A DNA stretch of 5,447 nucleotides from JARYMI01 sp037444845 (GTDB lineage Bacteria; Acidobacteriota; Aminicenantia; Aminicenantales; UBA8522): positions 1 to 5,447 of the forward strand of contig JBBILQ010000096.1 of assembly GCA_037444845.1 (NCBI GenBank), in the 5' to 3' direction. Positions 1-5,447 of the stretch are shown here, in pieces. The notes under the pieces were generated by a model. That model was not told where the DNA came from, made no database searches, and worked only from the letters and a program-made list of their open reading frames with translations. Position numbers and translations under genes: made by a program. The number at the start of each line of letters is the position of its first letter. Position 1 is the first letter of the stretch.

Positions 1-166
1 GCGCGTCTTTGGTGATCGCAATTTATGTGAAGTTATTTATGAGACGCACCACTAGCCGGATGGTATTCGGGAGTATCCTTTCGGCCGTCAGAAGGGCTTA
101 CAAGCCTTCCGTCACCAATGGCTCGAAGAAAATGCCCGGCTCATCCTCTTCGACCCATAAATTTTT

Positions 167-186
167 GGGGGAACTCCTGTTCCCCC
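167..186. repeat. Perfect 8-bp stem-loop (GGGGGAAC-TCCT-GTTCCCCC)
   Basis: The arms at 167-174 and 179-186 are exact reverse complements separated by a 4-base loop. A run of five T lies before the stem on the plus strand (162-166), and no T-run follows it. It therefore does not look like an intrinsic terminator for plus-strand transcription. Read on the minus strand the stem is followed by A, which is equally unlike a terminator. Confidence 0.6.
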
Positions 187-192
187 TCCAGG

Positions 193-221
193 TTGACTCC
201 GGGGGGCCAAGCTGTTATTCT
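193..221 (+). promoter_or_regulatory. Candidate sigma70-type promoter for the NYN gene
   Basis: TTGACT at 193-198 (five of six to the -35 consensus) is followed after exactly 17 bases by TATTCT at 216-221 (four of six to the -10 consensus). Transcription would start near 228, leaving an untranslated leader of about 40 bases before the GTG start at 270. This is a consensus match only. The spacing is ideal, but the -10 box is weak. Confidence 0.4.
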
Positions 222-269
222 TATCTCAAGCATAAGTTCTAATGGAAGGTTCGCAGACGAGGTGAAATC

Positions 270-1025
270 GTGGTGGAGCAAATTGCCGACAGCCAGGTAA
301 CTAAAATCGCCCTGCTAATCGACGGCGACAACGCCCAGCCGTTGCTAATAGGCAACATCCTGACCGAGACGGCCAAGTACGGTTCTATTACCATCCGCCG
401 GGTTTACGGGGACTGGACCACGGCCAGCATGGCCGGATGGAAAAACGTCCTCAACAACTATGCCATCCAGCCCATCCAGCAATTCCGTTACACGGTCGGC
501 AAGAATTCGACTGACAGCGCCATGATCATCGACGCCATGGACATCCTCCACAGCAGCCTGGTCGGGGGCTTCTGCCTGGTGTCGAGCGACAGCGATTACA
601 CTCGCCTGGCCACGCGCATCCGCGAGTCCGGCGTGTTTGTCATGGGAATCGGGAAGAAAAAAACGCCCAAAGCTTTTGTCAACGCCTGCAACATTTTCAT
701 CTACACCGAGAACCTTACCCAGAAGCCGTCCCCCCCCAAAGGGAAAGGAGCGGCAAGAGTTCCACAGCCGACAGAAGAAAGGCCCAAGGAACTCGACCCC
801 ATGCCTCTGCTCAAGGGAGCTTTCGATATGGCCGTCCAGGAAGACGGCTGGGCTGACCTGGCAACCATGGGTTTTTACCTCCATCAGCTTGACCCAAGCT
901 TCGACCCACGCACCTACGGGTTCAAACAGCTATCCCAGATTATCAAGAGTTATTCAAACGTCTTTGAGCTGAAGTTCAGAGAAGAAGGCGGGACAACCAA
1001 GGTCTACGTGCGCGGCAAAGAATAA
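270..1025 (+). CDS. NYN-domain (PIN-like) RNase with C-terminal OST-HTH/LOTUS domain
   Basis: A 251-residue protein, predicted cytoplasmic, with no signal peptide or membrane segment. Residues about 11-148 form a NYN domain of the LabA/DUF88 type, a PIN-like metal-dependent nuclease fold. The expected acidic positions are visible: LIDGDN at 16-21 (D18, D20), D82 in NSTDSAM, and SSDSDY at 105-110 (D107, D109). After a Pro/Lys-rich linker (about 150-172), residues about 176-248 match an OST-HTH/LOTUS winged-helix domain. These domains bind RNA, in known cases G-rich or structured RNA. The pairing is recurrent in bacteria and suggests an RNA-targeted nuclease, but the substrate is unknown. GTG at 270 is chosen because GAGGTG (about 260-265) lies just upstream at normal spacing; a second GTG at 273 is possible. 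The gene is probably monocistronic, since the next gene on this strand lies 194 bases away behind its own TATAAT box. Confidence 0.88.
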   Translation: MVEQIADSQVTKIALLIDGDNAQPLLIGNILTETAKYGSITIRRVYGDWTTASMAGWKNVLNNYAIQPIQQFRYTVGKNSTDSAMIIDAMDILHSSLVGGFCLVSSDSDYTRLATRIRESGVFVMGIGKKKTPKAFVNACNIFIYTENLTQKPSPPKGKGAARVPQPTEERPKELDPMPLLKGAFDMAVQEDGWADLATMGFYLHQLDPSFDPRTYGFKQLSQIIKSYSNVFELKFREEGGTTKVYVRGKE

Positions 1026-1151
1026 CATCAGTTTTTGGCCACAAATCGGGGCCCGGCGATCCATCCATATTTCAATCGTTGGCCGAGTTTTGCCTCTAAT
1101 GGCCGAAACTAAGACAGAGCGGGAGGAGAGGCCAGGCCGGGAAGAAAATGA

Positions 1152-1180
1152 ATGGAATCCTCGTCCAATTGATGTATAAT
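1152..1180 (+). promoter_or_regulatory. Candidate promoter for the M28 peptidase gene
   Basis: A perfect TATAAT lies at 1175-1180 in the gap after the NYN gene. The best-spaced -35 (1152-1157, ATGGAA, 17-base spacer) matches only three of six consensus bases, so the call rests on the -10 box. The predicted start near 1187 gives a leader of roughly 33 bases that carries the Shine-Dalgarno GAGGAGG at 1208-1214. The rest of the gap 1026-1219 shows no gene and no recognisable intrinsic terminator for the NYN gene. Confidence 0.5.
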
Positions 1181-1219
1181 TTCAGCCTTTAAATTCAGAA
1201 AAAAAATGAGGAGGCAAGA

Positions 1220-3052
1220 GTGAAGAAAGAAAAAAGGCTTTCAATTCTTATCTTTCTCTGCATGGCTGTGATCGTGTTTGCGCAAGCTCTGCAACAGACA
1301 CAGCAGCAACAGAAACCCGAGGACCTGATCAAGAATCTCGTCCTGGTCGAGAAAACGCAGCCTGTCCCAGAAAAAGTGAAACCCGGGTTTGATTCCATCA
1401 CAGCCAGAGATTCCTTAGCCATGCTCAGCTACATAGCTTCTGACCTGATGGAGGGCAGGGAGACCGCAACGCGAGGCTACCAGTTGGCCGCAGAATACGC
1501 GGCTTCGCTGCTATCCTTATGGAAGCTTAAGCCAGGCGGCGACAAGCCAGGCATGAGGCAGGCGGCCATGATGGCCAGGAGGATGGAGGAGGGGCCGCTG
1601 GCTCCAGCCGAAAGAAGCTATCTCCAGGAATTTGCGATGAGAGAAATCACGGACGTTTCCACTGCGATCACGCTTGAGGCGAGGCCAGGAGTCCAGCGCA
1701 AAACCCGAAATTTTGTTTCCGGAGTCGATTTTACGAGCATGTTCTCCGGCGCCGAGTCGGTCGAGGCGCCTGTCGTTTTTGCCGGCTATGGAATTATCGA
1801 GAAAGGAGTAGGCTGGGACGACTTCAAGAACCTCGACGTCAAGGGGAAAATCGCTTTGATTCTCTCCGAAGCGCCGGGCAAAGATAACCCAGACTCGCCG
1901 TTCCAGAAGGATAAAGAGCTTAGGGAGAAATATTTCCCTCCCACCCCTCTGTCGCCTCTTGCCCGGAGGGGAGAGGGGTTCAGCAAAGCCCGTGAAATCG
2001 CAAAGCTCGGCGCGGCGGCGATTCTCCAGGTGCAGAATTCGGTCAGTGACAGCGAGATGCTCAGGGACATGGCCGGGCCAAGGCCCGTCTCTGATGAGCG
2101 ACCGATCATCAACAGGCCTCGGCGGAGGTTCCTGCTTCCGGGAAGCGGGCAGCAGATGCCCTGGGAAAGATCTCCGGTTATCACCATAACCCGGGAAATG
2201 GCAGACGCCGTCCTTGAGAACTCAGGACAAAAAATTGACGACCTGAAGAAGAAAATCGACACGACTCTCAAGCCCTTCTCTCTAGAGTTGCCCGCCACAA
2301 GGCTAACCATCACGACCGCGTCCACGTCAACCTTAGTGCGCTGCCGCAACGTCGTGGCCTATATCGAGGGCTCAGACCCGGCTCTCAAGGAAGAGGCGGT
2401 TGTCGTCGGCGCTCATCTTGACCACCTGGGGAAATGGGGCGAATACGTTTTTAACGGCGCGGACGATAACGGGTCAGGCTCGGTCGGCGTGTTGAACCTG
2501 GCCAGGGCTTTCGCCGCCAACCCGGATAAGCCCAAGAGAACAGTGGTCTTTTGCCTCTGGACCGGAGAGGAATCAGGTCTTTTGGGGTCCCGCTATTACG
2601 TCCAGAACCCGGTTTTTCCGCTTGATAAAACCATTGCCTACGTCAACATGGACATGATCAGCCGTCCTTATGACGAGAGGAGCTTAAACAGGATGGCCAG
2701 GATGCTTAACATCCCCTTGGGCAACGAAATCTTCAAGAAGATCCGGGTGAGAGACTTTCTGCCTGTTGCGTTTTCTGCTGGAGCTGGCCTGGACGAAATC
2801 CTCAAGACCGCTAACCAGGCTGTCGGGCTCGACCTTTTCCTGCGAGAAGCCGGAGAAACCATGCAGCGAAGCACGGGTGGAAGCGACCACGCGTCGTTCG
2901 CTTCGGTCAAGATTCCCTGGATTTTCTGCATCACCGCGATGCACGATGAGTATCACCAGACAGGCGATAGTGTGGATAAAGCAAGCGGAGAGATGATGGA
3001 GAAGGTTTCCCGCCTGGTTTACCTGACGACCTTCGCCCTGGCCGACCATTAG
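1220..3052 (+). CDS. Secreted M28-family zinc aminopeptidase with PA-type insert domain
   Basis: A 610-residue exported peptidase. The GTG start is supported by a strong GAGGAGG five bases upstream and by the signal peptide it produces: basic KKEKR, a hydrophobic core at about 7-20, and an A-Q-A cleavage motif ending at A23, followed by a Gln-rich stretch. Residues about 180-330 resemble the PA-type insert of M28 enzymes (VVFAGYGI, KGKIALIL). The catalytic domain (about 375-608) carries the full co-catalytic zinc set of the family: H399 and D401 in HLDH, bridging D415 in GADDNGSG, general base E450 and ligand E451 in TGEESG, D478 in NMDM, and H579 in YHQTGDSVDK. The GGSDHASF motif is also present. 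It should remove N-terminal residues from peptides in the periplasm or outside the cell; specificity cannot be read. A GC-rich palindrome inside the PA-type region codes for an unusual loop (about 241-254). The TAG stop lies in the terminal repeat of the element downstream. Confidence 0.93.
   Translation: MKKEKRLSILIFLCMAVIVFAQALQQTQQQQKPEDLIKNLVLVEKTQPVPEKVKPGFDSITARDSLAMLSYIASDLMEGRETATRGYQLAAEYAASLLSLWKLKPGGDKPGMRQAAMMARRMEEGPLAPAERSYLQEFAMREITDVSTAITLEARPGVQRKTRNFVSGVDFTSMFSGAESVEAPVVFAGYGIIEKGVGWDDFKNLDVKGKIALILSEAPGKDNPDSPFQKDKELREKYFPPTPLSPLARRGEGFSKAREIAKLGAAAILQVQNSVSDSEMLRDMAGPRPVSDERPIINRPRRRFLLPGSGQQMPWERSPVITITREMADAVLENSGQKIDDLKKKIDTTLKPFSLELPATRLTITTASTSTLVRCRNVVAYIEGSDPALKEEAVVVGAHLDHLGKWGEYVFNGADDNGSGSVGVLNLARAFAANPDKPKRTVVFCLWTGEESGLLGSRYYVQNPVFPLDKTIAYVNMDMISRPYDERSLNRMARMLNIPLGNEIFKKIRVRDFLPVAFSAGAGLDEILKTANQAVGLDLFLREAGETMQRSTGGSDHASFASVKIPWIFCITAMHDEYHQTGDSVDKASGEMMEKVSRLVYLTTFALADH
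1944..1978. repeat. GC-rich palindromic element inside the M28 coding sequence
   Basis: The arms CCCCTCT (1944-1950) and AGAGGGG (1972-1978) are exact reverse complements. An inner stem CCTC (1955-1958) / GAGG (1966-1969) encloses a 7-base loop. Read in the gene's frame the segment gives a Pro/Leu/Ser/Ala/Arg/Gly-rich stretch (residues about 241-254, core LSPLARRGEG). Peptides of this look recur where CCCTC/GAGGG-type intergenic palindromes have entered genes. It resembles in design, but is not identical to, the hairpin at 3171-3230. Insertion is inferred; the palindrome itself is seen directly. Confidence 0.6.
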
Positions 3053-3074
3053 GGGGACGCCATACGTAATGCAC
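3048..3074 (+). repeat. Left terminal inverted repeat of the putative MITE
   Basis: Left copy of the imperfect inverted repeat. The core is ATTAGGGGGAC, then three bases of which only the last (C) matches the other copy, then ATACGTAATG. Its TAG at 3050-3052 is the stop codon of the M28 peptidase gene. Confidence 0.75.
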
Positions 3075-3170
3075 CTAATTCCCTCGTGATTTGTTATTTT
3101 CCCTAATGAAGAGTTGTCATGTCCTCATGGTTGGGTGGCGACAATTAGTATGAACGTAATATATATTGTT

Positions 3171-3230
3171 ATATCACCCCCACCCTTGCCCTCCCCCCTC
3201 GAGGGGGAGGATGAAGGTGGGGGGGTATCA
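3171..3230. repeat. Long GC-rich hairpin inside the MITE
   Basis: An almost continuous palindrome centred on CTCGAG at 3198-3203. The inner stem pairs 3194-3200 with 3201-3207 (top of the stem strained to a TCGA loop). After a single bulged C the pairing continues with 3190-3192 to 3208-3210. After a small internal loop, 3177-3187 pairs with 3214-3223 with one bulge. Neither side carries a T-run, so it is not a classical intrinsic terminator, although a structure this stable between convergent genes could still impede polymerase or protect 3' ends. The C-rich/G-rich arms recall a family of intergenic palindromes common in many bacterial genomes. Confidence 0.7.
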
Positions 3231-3251
3231 TTAAATCATGCGCTCATAATA

Positions 3252-3278
3252 GTACATTACGTATGCTGTCCCCCTAAT
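3252..3278 (-). repeat. Right terminal inverted repeat of the putative MITE
   Basis: Right copy of the inverted repeat, reading ATTAGGGGGACAGCATACG on the minus strand. Its TAG (3276-3274 on the minus strand) is the stop codon of the vWA protein gene, so both converging genes end at the same base of the repeat. Confidence 0.75.
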
Positions 3279-5447
3279 TAAGTTTCCAGGCGCCCGCTTC
3301 TTTTTTGAGGAGGCAAGTCAGCCTGCTGCCTGGTTTAATGGTGATTTTTGTTTCGAGCGGCTGGGGTGCAAGCAGAATCCGGAGCGCGTAGGCGCCCTCC
3401 TTGAGCTTGATTTCATCGCCGCCGACAAGACCGCGGCCCACTTCTTCGCCCTTTTCGTCGAGCACGACGTATTCCAATTTTAGCGTCTGCTCGAGGGCGG
3501 AGAGGAGTCCGGCGGCATCCTGGGCGTCGAGATACCGCCCTTCTGTCGATTTGGCGATGGCTTCGAGCTCGGCGCGTCCTTCCTTTTCTTTGATGTCAAA
3601 ACCGACAATATGGACGCGAAGCTCCAGGCCGGATTTCTTGACGGCCGGACCGATCGACTTAATGTCGCCGTTGCAGCTTTCGATCCCGTCGGTGACCAGG
3701 ATGATGGAGCCGTTGGGGATTTTCTCAAAATCCTTGATTCCCTCGTGGACAGAATAGACAAGGGGAGTTTTTCCCTTGAGCTGAATCTTGTTGATGATGT
3801 CGATAAGCTTAGCCTTGTCCAGGGGACCGATCGGAACAAGGAGTTCGGTGTCCGTGCAGGCGCGTTTATCATTCAGCGCGTACCGGTGTCCGTAGACGCG
3901 CAGGCCGACGTTCATCGTCTCCGGCAACCCGTTGATGATTTGGGCGAGCACTCTGCGGGCGATCGTGACCTTCGCCTCTCCGCCAATCTGCCCCCACATC
4001 GAGTTGGAGGCGTCCAAGATGACCTCGACATTCTGGGCGGCTTCTTTCTCGGCGCCTTTTTCAAAGTCGACTTTGAGGGTTCCTGTGCCGAGCCTTTTAG
4101 TCGGCGACATGTAGATGGGCACGTGGCCGCAGCAGAACTCTAACATCAAAGCGCCGAGGGCGGCCCTGTACGTATCGTAATTTTCTTCGCTCTCCGCTCC
4201 ATCCCAGCTTCCGTCGGGGTTCTGGTGGTCGACGAGAAACCGGCACATCCAGTCTTTCCAGATTAACCAGTCCTCGCCGCCAGCGAGATACATCACCCGC
4301 GTTCCGTAATACCAGTAATAAAAGGGATAGCCGTCTCCCGGCTCTTCCACGTTCCAGCGGGGCGGATAGGTCTGCATGAAGCGGATGGCCGGCGGAATCA
4401 TCGGGTCTTTGGGATAGCCGGAAAGCTGGAGGGAAAGGGCGCCCATGCCAGCCCGGGCGCAAGAATCTCCTTTCTCCCCGGGCGAGTCATAACGAAAAGA
4501 GCCGTCCGCTTTTCCCTGGAGTGACCGGACGAAACCGGCTGCCGCCGGAAACACATAGTCAGGGATGGCAAAACCTGCGTTCATCGCGGCCTTTAGAGCA
4601 AGAATCTGCCATCCAGTTAATGAGATATCCGAATCCGTGCTGTCGGGACCGTAACGCCATCCACCATAGCCTCTGGATTCGGGCTTGACCGGTCCGCGTA
4701 ATGTTTCCGGCTTATGTTCAGTGTTCTGGGACCGGATGATGAGGTTGACAGCCTCCCGGGCGATCGGTTCAAGGCTCTCGTCATTCAGGTCGGCTAGAGC
4801 TTCGATCACTCCCAGTGTGGCGATCGCATGTTGATACATTTCCTGGGTGCCGAAAGAGCCCCGGCGATAGTCTGCTTCCTTTGAGCCCTGCGGATACTTG
4901 GAACCCGGTGTGTACTTGGATTTAAGGAAGTTGAGAGCCGCCTTGATGTTGGCCGAATAATCCTTCTGGACGCACTTGGCCCCGACAAAAGCCATAATGG
5001 CCAGTCCCGTGTAAGCCTGCTCGTAGCGGGCCCAGGAACCGTCTTTTTCCTGCTTGGAAGCGAGCCAATCAAGGGCTTTGGTGAGCGCCTGCACCACCTC
5101 CGCCCCGGTGGCGGGCGGCCTTTGCGGCTTTCCGGCATAGAGCGTGTACTCAGCGCCGGTGTTTTTTCCTCCCCTGACCCCGATTTTTAAATAATAGGTC
5201 CCGGGCCTGAATTTCATCTTGACCATTTCCTCGCCCTGGCCATTCTCTCCAAACCATGAATAATCCAGCCTTTTTTCCTTGGGGTCCAGCAATTCGAAGT
5301 TAAATTTAACCCCAGGGACTCCAGAAAGAGTCATGACAACCATATCCACTCCCGGCGAAGGCACATTGAGAAGGTAATAATCTCTATCTCCTTCGCGATT
5401 CACCCATCCGCAGAGCGGACCATTAAGCTTAATCTCGCTGGCCCGCA
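3274..5447 (-). CDS. Multidomain PPC-like / terpenoid-cyclase-fold / vWA protein, 5' end outside window
   Basis: The frame stays open to the window edge, so the start is missing. The GTG at 5403-5401 is an internal valine: no Shine-Dalgarno precedes it, and the upstream codons (SEIKLNGPLCGW) continue the first domain. Numbering from that valine, residues up to about 90 form a PPC-like beta-sandwich (GDRDYYLLNVP, GTYYLKIGV). Residues about 100-425 form an alpha/alpha toroid of the prenyltransferase/squalene-cyclase type, with repeats such as LASKQEKDGSW, GYGGWRY and DHQNPDGSW. Residues about 456-640 form a vWA domain of the CaCC-like bacterial type with a complete MIDAS: D464-x-S466-x-S468, T546 and D572. 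C516 and C577 could form a disulfide. Residues about 641-709 look like a small beta domain of PEGA/carboxypeptidase-regulatory style. Cyclase catalytic acids (DxDD) are not seen, so the toroid is probably a binding or scaffold module. Export is expected but the signal peptide is out of view. It is convergent with the M28 gene. The function is unknown; metal-dependent adhesion or complex assembly is the likeliest role. Confidence 0.85.
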   Translation of the reverse strand, partial: RASEIKLNGPLCGWVNREGDRDYYLLNVPSPGVDMVVMTLSGVPGVKFNFELLDPKEKRLDYSWFGENGQGEEMVKMKFRPGTYYLKIGVRGGKNTGAEYTLYAGKPQRPPATGAEVVQALTKALDWLASKQEKDGSWARYEQAYTGLAIMAFVGAKCVQKDYSANIKAALNFLKSKYTPGSKYPQGSKEADYRRGSFGTQEMYQHAIATLGVIEALADLNDESLEPIAREAVNLIIRSQNTEHKPETLRGPVKPESRGYGGWRYGPDSTDSDISLTGWQILALKAAMNAGFAIPDYVFPAAAGFVRSLQGKADGSFRYDSPGEKGDSCARAGMGALSLQLSGYPKDPMIPPAIRFMQTYPPRWNVEEPGDGYPFYYWYYGTRVMYLAGGEDWLIWKDWMCRFLVDHQNPDGSWDGAESEENYDTYRAALGALMLEFCCGHVPIYMSPTKRLGTGTLKVDFEKGAEKEAAQNVEVILDASNSMWGQIGGEAKVTIARRVLAQIINGLPETMNVGLRVYGHRYALNDKRACTDTELLVPIGPLDKAKLIDIINKIQLKGKTPLVYSVHEGIKDFEKIPNGSIILVTDGIESCNGDIKSIGPAVKKSGLELRVHIVGFDIKEKEGRAELEAIAKSTEGRYLDAQDAAGLLSALEQTLKLEYVVLDEKGEEVGRGLVGGDEIKLKEGAYALRILLAPQPLETKITIKPGSRLTCLLKKEAGAWKLN

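Larger units (their letters stand above)
1..269. other. Non-coding leader region with several hairpins
   Basis: No convincing gene is seen here on either strand. The open frames that cross it give compositionally odd peptides without recognisable motifs. It holds three potential stem-loops: a bulged stem at 91-109, flanked by direct repeats CCGTCA at 85-90 and 109-114; a 7-bp stem TCGAAGA/TCTTCGA at 123-129 and 147-153; and a perfect 8-bp stem at 167-186. No tRNA, rRNA or known riboswitch core could be recognised. The region could be the end of an upstream transcription unit, a structured leader of the NYN gene, or an unrecognised small RNA. Confidence 0.4.
3048..3278. mobile_element. Putative MITE with 27-base terminal inverted repeats and TA flanks
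   Basis: The segment between the converging genes begins ATTAGGGGGAC and ends with its near-exact reverse complement. Aligning 3048-3074 with the reverse complement of 3252-3278 gives 24 matches in 27, with mismatches only at repeat positions 12, 13 and 25. Similarity stops at the outer edges, as expected for element ends. There is no internal reading frame of note, so it cannot encode a transposase. If the ends are the G-runs, a TA flanks each side (3050-3051 and 3275-3276), the target duplication typical of Tc1/mariner/IS630-type elements. Inside lie a 9-bp bulged stem (CTAA+TTGTC at 3103-3118 with GACAA+TTAG at 3140-3148) and the long GC-rich hairpin at 3171-3230. A REP-like or bidirectional terminator element is the alternative reading. 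Confidence 0.7.

Noticed and set aside
91..115. tRNA-Val-like anticodon loop (CTTACAA)
   Set aside because: The anticodon stem has a mismatch next to the loop, and no acceptor stem, D arm or GGTTCGAATCC-type T arm can be placed around it.
9..242. Open frame of 77 codons on the plus strand
   Set aside because: The composition is erratic and has no motif, there is no convincing ribosome site, and the frame runs through the hairpin cluster and promoter. It looks like chance.
345..884. 179-codon open frame antisense to the NYN gene
   Set aside because: It is a shadow of the GC-rich coding strand. The plus-strand frame has clear NYN motifs and this one has none.
1081..1106. GGCCGA repeated 20 bases apart downstream of the NYN gene
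   Set aside because: It is too short to be distinguished from chance, and no stem with a following T-run makes it a terminator.
1206..1223. Five-codon mini-ORF (ATG AGG AGG CAA GAG TGA) overlapping the M28 start
   Set aside because: It arises because the Shine-Dalgarno sequence happens to follow AT. It has no ribosome site of its own, so a leader-peptide role is not supported.
3610..4143. 177-codon plus-strand open frame opposite the vWA domain
   Set aside because: It is a shadow frame. The minus-strand reading carries the intact MIDAS motifs.
5401..5403. GTG as the start codon of the minus-strand vWA protein
   Set aside because: The same frame remains open to the window edge with sequence that fits the PPC-like domain, and no ribosome site precedes the GTG, so the gene is 5'-partial here.

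Overview
The window looks like chromosomal DNA from a moderately GC-rich, free-living bacterium. There are no phage, plasmid or CRISPR genes. A large secreted M28 peptidase beside a multidomain secreted vWA protein, together with the general protein style, would fit Acidobacteriota/Aminicenantota-like or related environmental lineages. That placement is an impression from gene content, not a phylogenetic result.

Layout. Positions 1-269 hold no gene I recognise; they contain three short hairpins and a plausible promoter. A 251-residue NYN-domain RNase-like protein with a C-terminal OST-HTH/LOTUS domain follows (270-1025, +). After a 194-base gap with a perfect TATAAT box comes a 610-residue secreted M28 zinc aminopeptidase with a PA-type insert (1220-3052, +). 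Converging on it from the right is a large protein on the minus strand (3274-5447), which runs off the window edge. It combines a PPC-like beta-sandwich, a terpenoid-cyclase-like alpha/alpha toroid, a von Willebrand factor A domain with an intact MIDAS, and a small C-terminal beta domain.

The most unusual structure lies between the two converging genes. A non-coding element of about 225-231 bp has 27-base imperfect terminal inverted repeats (24/27 matching) beginning ATTAGGGGGAC, and it encloses a long GC-rich hairpin. Both flanking genes use a TAG stop whose T and A are the element's flanking TA and whose G is the first base of its G-run. If the element is removed with one TA copy, the two genes meet tail-to-tail in CATTAATTAAG and both end in TAA at the same reading-frame position. 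This suggests a TA-targeted MITE that landed in a shared stop site without changing either protein. A second, shorter GC-rich palindrome lies in frame inside the M28 gene (1944-1978) and appears to add a Pro/Leu/Arg/Gly-rich loop to its PA-like domain.

The genes show no clear common pathway. The peptidase and the vWA protein are probably both exported and could act in the envelope or periplasm. The NYN-LOTUS protein is probably cytoplasmic and RNA-directed.
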